Below, piece by piece: positions 1 through 7,624 of a stretch of DNA of 64,000 nt (position 1 is the stretch's first letter; the number at the start of each line of letters is the position of its first letter). A model generated the notes under the pieces. That model was given only the letters and a program-made list of their open reading frames with translations. It was not told the origin of the DNA and ran no database searches. The translations under genes and the position numbers were made by a program. The DNA is from a bacterium (GTDB taxonomy: Bacteria > Patescibacteriota > Gracilibacteria > UBA1369 > GCA-2718715). The stretch spans positions 62,001-126,000 of the forward strand of contig JABJGM010000007.1 of the NCBI GenBank assembly GCA_018662325.1, written 5' to 3'.

Positions 1-37
1 TATTCGATCAAGATTTTTAGCTCCGGATGTAAACAAT

Positions 38-604
38 ATGATTAGAAAAATAAATAAAAGCTTTATTGAAATTATTCTAAAAAAACTAAACCAACCCCAA
101 GAAAACAACTACATCAATCTTGATATATTAATGCTATTAATAGAAAAATACGATCTACATACATATATAATAAAAGACTCAAGCTCAAGCAGAAACAACA
201 ATTACCTTCTTAAAGCTATTATAGAATCTGAAAACCCAGAATACAGACTATTAGCTGACCAAATAATAGAAAAAATATTTAGAAAAGTTAAACAACCAAT
301 TGCATATAAAATACCCCATTATGTATTTAAGGTTTATTATTTGATAAAAAGCAATCAATCAGAAAAAATAATATCAAAATTAGACCAATATATAGCAGAA
401 AAAATAAACTCAATCCAAGACTATGCTATAATCGACAAGCTAGATGACAATTATACCAAACATAAAATAAATCAAATTAAAAAACTTCAATCAGACAAAT
501 CTATTAGTCAAAAAAATTATTTAAGAATTTTTACAGACCAAGGAATAGAAGAGTCCAAGCAAAAAATCATATCAAAATATTTACCTAATGAGGACGGAAG
601 CTAA
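38..604 (+). CDS. hypothetical protein, possibly cut at the window edge
   Basis: I do not recognise this 188-residue protein. It is rich in Lys, Ile and Asn, looks mostly helical and has no signal peptide or membrane segment. The first ATG is at position 38, but the same frame stays open back to position 2, so the true start may lie outside the window. Its 3' end overlaps the start of queG by 17 nt, which implies a shared transcript and perhaps translational coupling. No cofactor or catalytic motif is visible. Confidence 0.6.
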   Translation: MIRKINKSFIEIILKKLNQPQENNYINLDILMLLIEKYDLHTYIIKDSSSSRNNNYLLKAIIESENPEYRLLADQIIEKIFRKVKQPIAYKIPHYVFKVYYLIKSNQSEKIISKLDQYIAEKINSIQDYAIIDKLDDNYTKHKINQIKKLQSDKSISQKNYLRIFTDQGIEESKQKIISKYLPNEDGS

Positions 605-1655
605 AATCAAACAGATAGCTAAAGATCTGCAGTTTTCTAATTGTAGAATTTCACAAACAAATCAACTTCAAAGCTATAAAAAAAACTATCAAGAATTTAT
701 AGATAAAAAACATCATGGGAAAATGAAGTTTCTTGAAGATCATCTAGAAGCTAAATTTAATACTGACTATATCCTTCCAAATGCTAAGTCGTTAATAATG
801 GTTACTTTAAATTATTTTCAGGCAAGAAAAGATGCGAAATCTTGGGCTCCAAAAATGCATATTCCAACGCATAAAGAGGGACAAATAGCCAGATATGCCT
901 TCGGAAGAGATTACCATAAGATTTTCAAGTCAAAATTGAGGCTCTTTGCAAAAAAACTTAATGAAATGAATAAAGATGCATCTCTAAGATATTTTGCTGA
1001 CTGGGGGCCGCTATTAGAGCGACAAGAGGCAGAACACGCTGGAATTGGGTACATTGGTAAAAACACATTGCTAATAACTCGGGAATACGGGTCATGGGTG
1101 ATGATAGGAGAAATTATTACCACAGAGGAATTAAAAGCTGATGAACCATTCGATAGAACTAAAATGGTATGTGGCAGCTGTAATAAATGTCAGGTTTCCT
1201 GCCCTACAGGAGCCCTTCACGAAGACTATAAAATGGATGGATCTAAATGCATTTCCTATTTAACAATTGAACACAAAGGAAAAATTAGCGAAGAATTAAT
1301 GCCAAAAATGGGAAGTTGGCTTTTTGGTTGTGATATTTGCCAAGAAGTTTGCCCACATAATTTTAGATCTAAAAATACACATGTACCTGACTTTCAAAAC
1401 GCTATTGCTGGAGAAAATCAAAATCTAGCAGAAATCCTTCAAATCAAAGATGACAATCAATATCTAGAAAAGTTTAAAGGATCCCCTCTTATGAGAGCTA
1501 AAAGAGAAAACTTAGTAAGAAACGCTATTATTGTAAGTACAAACTTAAAAAGAAAAGATCTACTTCCACTAATAAAAAAACTCCTAAAAGACGAAAGCCA
1601 AACAATTCAATACACAGCACATTGGAGCATTAAAACATTTAAGGAAAAAATTTAA
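588..1655 (+). CDS. queG: epoxyqueuosine reductase QueG
   Basis: QueG performs the last step of queuosine synthesis, reducing epoxyqueuosine to queuosine in tRNA with a cobalamin cofactor and two [4Fe-4S] clusters. The 355-residue product has the usual length. Both ferredoxin-type cysteine sets are present, CGSCNKCQVSCP at about residues 195-206 and CDICQEVCP at about 247-255. The active-site region reads FADWGPLLER around residue 140, including the conserved Asp. The C-terminus is helical and HEAT-like. The first ATG is needed to keep the family's N-terminal helix, so the 17-nt overlap with the upstream ORF is real. The 3' end overlaps the convergent gene by 4 nt. No other queuosine gene is in the window. 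Confidence 0.95.
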   Translation: MRTEAKIKQIAKDLQFSNCRISQTNQLQSYKKNYQEFIDKKHHGKMKFLEDHLEAKFNTDYILPNAKSLIMVTLNYFQARKDAKSWAPKMHIPTHKEGQIARYAFGRDYHKIFKSKLRLFAKKLNEMNKDASLRYFADWGPLLERQEAEHAGIGYIGKNTLLITREYGSWVMIGEIITTEELKADEPFDRTKMVCGSCNKCQVSCPTGALHEDYKMDGSKCISYLTIEHKGKISEELMPKMGSWLFGCDICQEVCPHNFRSKNTHVPDFQNAIAGENQNLAEILQIKDDNQYLEKFKGSPLMRAKRENLVRNAIIVSTNLKRKDLLPLIKKLLKDESQTIQYTAHWSIKTFKEKI

Positions 1656-2665
1656 AACTGTAAAGATCTGTGCAACAATTTACAAACTGAAATAAAAACA
1701 GAAGAATTATCAAAATCAGCAAATATCTTTCCAAGGTCATCATTTTTACGTTTATATAAATCAATTATTGCAGAAGGATAAAATGGCCCCTTATTAATTA
1801 AAAGAGATTGAAAAGATTCAAGATATATAAGTTCAGAATCAGTCTTAAAATATTTAAAAACACAATCAACATTCACTCTAAACTCAAACCCCTTAGGTAA
1901 AGAATTCAAGGTATCAAATAATTTTTCCCAATTACTAACATCAATCTCTATGAGATTTTTATAAAAATATTCAAAACTAGCACTTTTTGATCTATTCTCA
2001 TTAAAAAAAGTATAAATTTTTTTAAGAGCCTTGTGAGGGTTGTAATCATTAAAAACTTCTAAAAAAGCTACTGCTATTTGCAATGAAAGGGTGGAATTAA
2101 AATCAATTAAAAATGGTTTTAATGAAAAAAGCATGTCTTGATCGAATTCCAAACTAGTTTGATGTAGGACTTCAAATTTATTTTCAAAATTAGATATAAA
2201 TGTTAACTTGATATAACTTTGTAAAACTACAAAATTATCAAAGTTATTTTTAAGTAGATATAAAAAATCTATAACATGATCTTTATCTGCAACTTCGGAG
2301 ATTAATAAAATATGGAAAAAATTATTTCTAGTTACCTCAGAAACTTTTCTTTCAATTGGTAAACCAATAGACTGTGTATCAATACTTCTAAGAACCTGCA
2401 TTACCGAAGCTGTAATTTTAGAAGATATATCAATCAAATCATCATGCAACTCTAAAATTTCTTTCTCATCACAATTCTGATTTCTTTTCAATAAAAGATC
2501 TTCTATGAAATTAGGGTCAATAACCTCAAAAGAAGCAGGATCAATTTGAATTCTTTTAAACTCATTATAGTAAACACCCTTATCATTAAAATAATTCTCT
2601 ACTGCTTCAGCTAAAGATAGCTGATGATCTTCTACTTTTTCTATATATGGTATTATTTCATGCAT
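1652..2665 (-). CDS. hypothetical helical protein downstream of the suf operon
   Basis: I do not recognise this 337-residue protein. It is acidic, rich in Leu, Phe, Asp and Asn, and appears entirely alpha-helical, like a helical-repeat protein. There is no signal peptide, membrane segment or cysteine cluster. It starts 3 nt downstream of the sufU stop, so it is very likely the last gene of the suf transcript. A role in Fe-S assembly is suggested only by position. Its tail overlaps the end of queG on the other strand. Confidence 0.7.
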   Translation of the reverse strand: MHEIIPYIEKVEDHQLSLAEAVENYFNDKGVYYNEFKRIQIDPASFEVIDPNFIEDLLLKRNQNCDEKEILELHDDLIDISSKITASVMQVLRSIDTQSIGLPIERKVSEVTRNNFFHILLISEVADKDHVIDFLYLLKNNFDNFVVLQSYIKLTFISNFENKFEVLHQTSLEFDQDMLFSLKPFLIDFNSTLSLQIAVAFLEVFNDYNPHKALKKIYTFFNENRSKSASFEYFYKNLIEIDVSNWEKLFDTLNSLPKGFEFRVNVDCVFKYFKTDSELIYLESFQSLLINKGPFYPSAIIDLYKRKNDDLGKIFADFDNSSVFISVCKLLHRSLQF

Positions 2666-2668
2666 AAT

Positions 2669-3031
2669 TTAATTGATTGCTTTTCTTGTAGCTTCAAGGG
2701 TCATTGTTGCACATTTTAATCTACTAGGTCCTAAATCCATTTTCACTAAATTTTTTATAAAATTACTATCGATTTTCAAAAATTCATCTATTGTTAATCC
2801 AATGATCTCATCGCTTAACATAGACGCACTAGCCAAAGATATTGCACAACCTTCACCTGTAAAAGAGAAGTTTTTAATAATATTATCTTCAACTAAAAGA
2901 TAAACATGAACTGTGTCCCCACAACTTAAATTTTTCAATTCATAACTATGAGTATAATTTTCTAAAACACCATAATTCTCAGGGTCTTTAAAATGATCTA
3001 AAACGTTTTGCATTGCAGGATTAACCATCAA
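2669..3031 (-). CDS. sufU: SufU/IscU-type Fe-S scaffold or sulfur relay protein
   Basis: The 120-residue protein matches the IscU/SufU/NifU N-terminal fold. The three conserved cysteines are visible: Cys37 in NLSCGDTV with Asp39, Cys62 in GEGCAIS, and Cys107 in RLKCATM. In SufU, the Cys-Gly-Asp context and the following cysteines bind zinc and accept persulfide from SufS; in IscU they hold the nascent cluster. The gene overlaps the end of sufS by 11 nt if the first ATG is used; a second ATG follows immediately. The insertion that usually marks Firmicutes SufU is not obvious, so scaffold and sulfur-transfer roles cannot be told apart from sequence alone. Confidence 0.9.
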   Translation of the reverse strand: MMVNPAMQNVLDHFKDPENYGVLENYTHSYELKNLSCGDTVHVYLLVEDNIIKNFSFTGEGCAISLASASMLSDEIIGLTIDEFLKIDSNFIKNLVKMDLGPSRLKCATMTLEATRKAIN

Positions 3032-4220
3032 TTGAATTAAAATATTTATTTACTTTTTTGAGGGAGTCAATCAAACAATCAATATCCTTTTTAGTAGAAT
3101 AAACTCCAAAAGAAACTCTTAAACTGGCATTAATCTTTAATCTTTCATGTAGTAAGTGTGTACAATGCTGAGAAGCTCTTATACATACATTATCTTCATT
3201 TAATATCATTGCAGCATCATGTGGATGGACACCTTTTACATTAAATGCAAATAAAGAATTTTCTTTTAAAAACTTTGGATAAGTTTCAATAAACTCAAGC
3301 TTTTCAAACTCTAAAATAAGTTTTTTAGCCAAAGATTTCTCTTGTTTCACAATTGATTTATAACCTATTTTGAGCAAATAATCAATACACGCACCAAACC
3401 CAAAAATCCCAGCCATATTTAAAGTACCCGCTTCAAATTTTTTTATTCCAGTGTAATATTTCACTTCAGATTCCTGTACATCTTCTACTATTCCTCCACC
3501 AACAATCAAAGGGTCTAAAAGTGAAATTAAATTTTCATTAATATAGATGGCACCAATTCCAGTTGGACCATATAATTTATGAGCTGAAAAAGCTAAAGCA
3601 TCAATTTTTAATTTTTTAACATCTATTTGCTTATGAGCAAGAGTCTGACAAGCATCTAGGAAAACCTTAATATTCAAACCTCTAGCAACTTGAATTATTC
3701 GTTCAAAATTTAAATTTAAAGGCATTACGTTTGAATCAAAATTTAAGGCCAAAAGCACAGTTTGATTATCTAAAAAAGCAATTAGATTTTCTTCAATTTC
3801 CTCAACGGAATTCTTTAGTTTTACAATTTCCAATTTCAATGAAAACTCCTTACACCATTTCATTAAAGGTAAAAGATTTGAGTTGTGTTCAGATTCCAAA
3901 ACCACCACTCTAGAATTTTTAGGAACATTTTTTAAATAACCATAGTAAAGAATATTCAAACCAGTAGTAGCACCAGGAGTAAAAGCAACTTCTTCGATTT
4001 TAGATCCCAGAAAATCAGCTATTTTGATTCTAACTTCTTCAACTTTTTCAGTAGTTTTTTCTGCTAAATCATAAATTCCTCGATGTGAATTCGAAGAATA
4101 ATTAATATAATAATCATTAATAGCATCAATTACAGACTGAGGTTTTAAAGTCGTAGCAGCAGAATCTAAATAAATTAGATCAGGATGCTTTGTAAAAATT
4201 GGAAAATCTTTTTTTAACAT
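3021..4220 (-). CDS. sufS: cysteine desulfurase SufS
   Basis: This PLP enzyme of 399 residues releases sulfur from cysteine as an enzyme-bound persulfide for Fe-S assembly. The Schiff-base lysine sits in FSAHKLYGPTGIG, the PLP-ring Asp and neighbouring His in DACQTLAHKQIDV, and the catalytic cysteine in RASQHCTHLL. Length and order match the class II NifS/SufS group. It lies between sufD and sufU in one minus-strand operon, 11 nt downstream of sufD, and overlaps sufU by 11 nt. The neighbouring SufU is the likely sulfur acceptor, since no sufE is present in the cluster. Confidence 0.95.
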   Translation of the reverse strand: MLKKDFPIFTKHPDLIYLDSAATTLKPQSVIDAINDYYINYSSNSHRGIYDLAEKTTEKVEEVRIKIADFLGSKIEEVAFTPGATTGLNILYYGYLKNVPKNSRVVVLESEHNSNLLPLMKWCKEFSLKLEIVKLKNSVEEIEENLIAFLDNQTVLLALNFDSNVMPLNLNFERIIQVARGLNIKVFLDACQTLAHKQIDVKKLKIDALAFSAHKLYGPTGIGAIYINENLISLLDPLIVGGGIVEDVQESEVKYYTGIKKFEAGTLNMAGIFGFGACIDYLLKIGYKSIVKQEKSLAKKLILEFEKLEFIETYPKFLKENSLFAFNVKGVHPHDAAMILNEDNVCIRASQHCTHLLHERLKINASLRVSFGVYSTKKDIDCLIDSLKKVNKYFNSIDG

Positions 4221-4231
4221 TTAATTTTTTT

Positions 4232-5212
4232 TTATAAATCTCGACTATGAAAATCAATCATAGCCTTTCGATAATGATCACTATTTATCTTATCAATATT
4301 TTTAAACAAAAGTCCATCACATACAAGATTTATAAGTCGAACATCATTCAGTCCTCTAGATTGCAAATAGAACTTTTTCTCTTTATCAAACTTACTTACA
4401 GACACTCCATGCCCCGCTTTTACATCATTAGTTTTTATTTCAAGAGCTGGAACACAATCCAATTTTGATTTATCATCCAACATAATAATATCTTTTTTCA
4501 TATAAGAATCAGTATTAGCACCCTGTAAATCAATATTAATCGAACCAATAATTTTAGCATACGCAGCATCATCTAAAATTCCATCTATCCAAATTTCACC
4601 CTTACAGTCAGCCACCTTAAAATGGTTAGTCACATACAGAAAATGCTTAGCAGAAGCAAACTTAGCATATACAAAGAAATTATGAGAAGATCCTTTACCA
4701 ATTAAAAATGATTTATAATTAAAATAAGAATTATATTGACTACAACTATTCAAAACGATAGTTCGAGCATTAGCATTCTCCTTTAAATATTGATAACAAC
4801 AGACTTGTCCAGCAGTTTTGTAAGGAGTTACAAGTTCAAAATTAGAATTTTCTTTACAAACAATTAAAACACAATAATTTGGAAACGAAGTAAAACCTTC
4901 CAGCATACAAGAAGCTGTAGCATTATCCTCTGCTTCAATAATCACAATTGAATTATAGATTTCACTTTCCGTAATCTCTAAACAACAGTTATTAGAAATT
5001 TTATATTTAAACACACTAGCATTCTTAGAGATTAAATCTAAAACAAAAGGATCCTCGAAAAACTCTGGATAATCATCAATATAATCCTCTAAAATAGATA
5101 AATTACAAATTGGATTATTAACTTCATAATCTAAATTTAACCCGTTTTTTAAAAGAGACTTTTTATCAAAGTTTTTTAATTTTTCTAACGCTAAATTTTG
5201 TAAATTATTCAT
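4232..5212 (-). CDS. sufD: SufD-like Fe-S assembly subunit
   Basis: The 326-residue protein occupies the sufD position between sufB and sufS and has the family's beta-helix-like centre followed by a C-terminal part with KAGHGVSVSKFDKEKKFYLQSRG, corresponding to the conserved SufB/SufD motif rich in Gly, His and Ser. SufD pairs with SufB and SufC in the SufBC2D scaffold. It is shorter and more divergent than typical SufD (about 400-440 residues), mostly in the N-terminal half. The start is 15 nt downstream of sufB. Confidence 0.88.
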   Translation of the reverse strand: MNNLQNLALEKLKNFDKKSLLKNGLNLDYEVNNPICNLSILEDYIDDYPEFFEDPFVLDLISKNASVFKYKISNNCCLEITESEIYNSIVIIEAEDNATASCMLEGFTSFPNYCVLIVCKENSNFELVTPYKTAGQVCCYQYLKENANARTIVLNSCSQYNSYFNYKSFLIGKGSSHNFFVYAKFASAKHFLYVTNHFKVADCKGEIWIDGILDDAAYAKIIGSINIDLQGANTDSYMKKDIIMLDDKSKLDCVPALEIKTNDVKAGHGVSVSKFDKEKKFYLQSRGLNDVRLINLVCDGLLFKNIDKINSDHYRKAMIDFHSRDL

Positions 5213-5227
5213 CTAAAATTTAATTAA

Positions 5228-6649
5228 CTAACCAACCGAACCTTCCATTTCAAGTTCAATCAAACGATTCATTTCAACTGCATATTCCATTGGAAGTTCT
5301 TTAATAATCGGTTCCAAAAAACCATTAATAATCATAGCTTTGGCTTCCTCTTCAGAAATTCCACGGCTAGTCAAATAAAAAATGTCTTCCGCATTTAACT
5401 TTCCAGTCTTAGCTTCATGCGCAATTGTAACGTTATCATTATAAATTTTCATATCTGGATAAGTATCTGATCTAGAAATCTCATCCAAAATCAATGCATC
5501 ACACTCTACACTTGCAGTAACATTTTCTGCATTTGGATTTACTTGCAAAAGTCCTCTATAAGATGAAATCCCTCCACCTTTCGATAAGCTTTTCATCACA
5601 ATATTTACCTTGGTATCTTTCGCGGCACAAATAACTTTAGCTCCAGTGTCTTGAAACTGACCAGCATTTGCAAAAGCAATACCTAGGTGATCAGCTCGTG
5701 CACCTTGTCCCTTCAAAATAGAACATGGATACAACATAGTAACTCCAGATCCCATATTTCCACCAACCCACTCCATTACTGAATCTTTACCAACAATCGC
5801 TCTTTTAGTGTTTAAGTTATAAGTATCCTTTGACCAATTTTCTACACTTGAGTATCTAACCTTAGAATTCTTTGCAACAAAAATTTCAACACAACCAGCA
5901 TGCAGTGCATTTTTACCATATTTTGGGGCTGAGCACCCTTCAATATATCCAACTTCACAATCATCTTCAACAATAATTAAAGTGTGTTCAAACTGTCCCT
6001 GACTTGGCGCATTCATTCGAAAATAAGCTTGAAGTGGCTGATCTAACTTTACACCCTTTGGAATATACAAAAATGTTCCTCCACTCCATACAGCTCCATG
6101 CAAAGCCGCAAATTTATGATCATTATTTGGAACACATTTCATAAAATATTTTTTAAAAATCTCAGGATGTTTTTGCAATGCAACATCACAATCCTCAAAA
6201 ATCACCCCTAAATCTTCCCACTCTTTTTTTAAAGAATGATAAACAACCTCCGACTCATATTGAGCTCCAACTCCAGCTAAAAATTTATGTTCAGCTTCTG
6301 GAATCCCTAAACGTTCAAACGTTTTTTTAATATCACTTGGCACTTTATCCCAGTCGTTTGCATTTTTAACATCAGAAGCTTTTGCATAGTAAACAATTTC
6401 TGAAAAGTCTAAATCTTTCAAATCCGGTCCAAAGCTTGGCATTGGCATTTCTAAAAATTTTTTTAGAGAATCCAATCTAAACTCTAGCATCCATTCAGGT
6501 TCATTTTTATCTTTGGAAATTTGTCTCACCAAATCCTCGGTTATACCATAATCAAAATCAGCTTGATAACTAGCATCATTTTTATGATCAAAAGAATCAC
6601 GATCTAAATCTTGAAAAACAAATTCATTCATATTTATTCGGTTATCCAT
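5228..6649 (-). CDS. sufB: Fe-S cluster assembly scaffold subunit SufB
   Basis: SufB is the central scaffold subunit of the SufBC2D complex on which clusters are built. The 473-residue length is typical, and the sequence is highly conserved: SGGTFLYIPKGVKLDQPLQ, EDDCEVGYIEGCSAP, SSVENWSKDTYNLNTKR and the late HEAKTGKLNAEDIFYLTSRG segment are all recognisable. If the first ATG is used it overlaps sufC by 16 nt. An in-frame ATG at 6631, just past the sufC stop at 6634, is an alternative. An AAGGA-like tract lies upstream inside sufC, one of the few possible ribosome binding sites in the window. Confidence 0.97.
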   Translation of the reverse strand: MDNRINMNEFVFQDLDRDSFDHKNDASYQADFDYGITEDLVRQISKDKNEPEWMLEFRLDSLKKFLEMPMPSFGPDLKDLDFSEIVYYAKASDVKNANDWDKVPSDIKKTFERLGIPEAEHKFLAGVGAQYESEVVYHSLKKEWEDLGVIFEDCDVALQKHPEIFKKYFMKCVPNNDHKFAALHGAVWSGGTFLYIPKGVKLDQPLQAYFRMNAPSQGQFEHTLIIVEDDCEVGYIEGCSAPKYGKNALHAGCVEIFVAKNSKVRYSSVENWSKDTYNLNTKRAIVGKDSVMEWVGGNMGSGVTMLYPCSILKGQGARADHLGIAFANAGQFQDTGAKVICAAKDTKVNIVMKSLSKGGGISSYRGLLQVNPNAENVTASVECDALILDEISRSDTYPDMKIYNDNVTIAHEAKTGKLNAEDIFYLTSRGISEEEAKAMIINGFLEPIIKELPMEYAVEMNRLIELEMEGSVG

Positions 6650-7380
6650 TCAAATCCTTTTTGCTCTAATTCTTGAGCAAATTTATAATCTCCCGATTTT
6701 ACAATTTTTCCATCTTTAATAACATGAACAAAATCAGGTTTCACATAATCTAAAATTCTTTGATAGTGAGTTACAATCAAAATAGCATTCTCTTTGGACT
6801 TAAAATCATTAATTCCTTGAGAAACTACTTTTAAAGCATCTACATCTAATCCAGAATCTGTTTCGTCTAATAAAGCAATTTTTGGATTAAATAATTTCAA
6901 TTGTAAAATTTCAATTTTTTTCTTTTCTCCACCCGAAAAACCATGATTTAAATATCTTTGCAAAAAATCCTCCGGAACTTTCAATTCTATCAAAAAAGGT
7001 TTAATAAATTTTCTAAACTTAAAAGCTTTCATTCTTCTGAAATCTTTATCTTTATGACACATATGCTCATTATAAGCAGCTAATAAAAAATTAAACAAAG
7101 TAACACCAGAAATTTCTCGTGGATACTGAAAAGCTAAAAACACTCCTTCTAGTGATCTTTCAAAAGGTTCTAACTCAAGTAAATTAATACCGTTAAGATT
7201 TACTTCCCCACTTGAAATATCATAGGATGGATGCCCCATTAGACTATTAACCAAAGTCGACTTTCCAGCCCCATTTGGCCCCATAATACAATGTACTTCC
7301 CCTGACTTAATTTCTAAATCAATGCCTTTTAAAATATCTTTCTCTCCAGCACTTACTTTCAAGCCTTTAACTTTTAACAT
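6634..7380 (-). CDS. sufC: Suf ABC-type ATPase SufC
   Basis: SufC is the ATPase that drives conformational change of the SufB-SufD scaffold. Walker A is GPNGAGKST, the signature is FSGGEKKKIEI, Walker B is ALLDETDSGLD and the switch His is in IVTHYQ. I place the start at the ATG at 7380 (protein MLKVKGLKV..., 248 residues), because the frame open to 7470 adds 30 residues foreign to the family and would run over the divergent promoter. A good extended -10 element lies 7 nt upstream of 7380, so the mRNA may be leaderless or nearly so. First gene of the suf operon. Confidence 0.95.
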   Translation of the reverse strand: MLKVKGLKVSAGEKDILKGIDLEIKSGEVHCIMGPNGAGKSTLVNSLMGHPSYDISSGEVNLNGINLLELEPFERSLEGVFLAFQYPREISGVTLFNFLLAAYNEHMCHKDKDFRRMKAFKFRKFIKPFLIELKVPEDFLQRYLNHGFSGGEKKKIEILQLKLFNPKIALLDETDSGLDVDALKVVSQGINDFKSKENAILIVTHYQRILDYVKPDFVHVIKDGKIVKSGDYKFAQELEQKGFEWITE

Positions 7381-7387
7381 TTTATTT

Positions 7388-7396
7388 ATTATATCA
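7388..7396 (-). promoter_or_regulatory. extended -10 promoter of the suf operon
   Basis: On the minus strand the sequence reads TGATATAAT, an exact extended -10 (TGnTATAAT), with only a weak -35 upstream. The -10 hexamer (7388-7393) ends 7 nt before the sufC ATG at 7380, so transcription would begin at or next to the start codon. Confidence 0.6.
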
Positions 7397-7461
7397 AGCT
7401 GAATTCTATGCAAAAACACAACAAAAATCAAGTTTTGAAAGCACTTAAAAATTTCAGACAA

Positions 7462-7489
7462 TTGACCCAAAACAAAGCTGATGTATAAT
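7462..7489 (+). promoter_or_regulatory. promoter of the attenuated ATP-grasp operon
   Basis: TTGACC (7462-7467) and a perfect TATAAT (7484-7489) are separated by 16 nt. The predicted start of transcription is within a base or two of the leader-peptide ATG at 7496, which would make that reading frame leaderless. It is divergent from the suf promoter. Confidence 0.8.
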
Positions 7490-7495
7490 CATCAT

Positions 7496-7555
7496 ATGAA
7501 AGACAAAAAAATTATTATTATTTCAATTATTAATTTTAGCACCCCGAAAGTGTAA
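7496..7555 (+). CDS. isoleucine-rich leader peptide
   Basis: A 19-codon frame reads MKDKKIIIISIINFSTPKV and ends with TAA. Six ATT isoleucine codons lie in a seven-codon stretch (7511-7531). It starts right behind a strong promoter and is followed by two mutually exclusive hairpins, the second with a T-run. This is the organisation of amino-acid operon leader peptides such as those of ilv operons. The function is inferred; ATT is common in AT-rich DNA, so the codon run alone would not be proof. Confidence 0.65.
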   Translation: MKDKKIIIISIINFSTPKV

Positions 7556-7610
7556 TGTCTTTTATAAACTGATTATAAACCTAAACACTTTCAAAAGAAG
7601 TGTTTTTTTT
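7546..7610 (+). promoter_or_regulatory. candidate ribosome-mediated attenuator (Ile-responsive)
   Basis: Segment 1, GAAAGTGT (7546-7553), overlaps the last codons and stop of the leader peptide. It is complementary to segment 2, ACACTTTC (7585-7592). Segment 2 also forms the 5' arm of the terminator, AAACACTT (7583-7590) with AAGTGTTT (7598-7605). Between segments 1 and 2 is a small hairpin, TTTATAA (7561-7567) with TTATAAA (7573-7579). A ribosome reaching the stop codon would cover segment 1 and allow the terminator. One stalled at the Ile codons would leave segment 1 free to sequester segment 2 and permit readthrough. Confidence 0.65.
7583..7610 (+). terminator. leader terminator before the ATP-grasp gene
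   Basis: An 8-bp stem (AAACACTT/AAGTGTTT) with a 7-nt loop is followed by an uninterrupted T-run to 7610. It lies 14 nt upstream of the ATP-grasp start codon and downstream of the promoter, so it must be bypassed for the operon to be expressed. Confidence 0.8.
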
Positions 7611-7624
7611 AAAACCAAATTAAA

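Noticed and set aside
7381-7470. N-terminal extension of SufC to 7470.
   Set aside because: Residues do not belong to the family and the stretch covers both divergent promoters.
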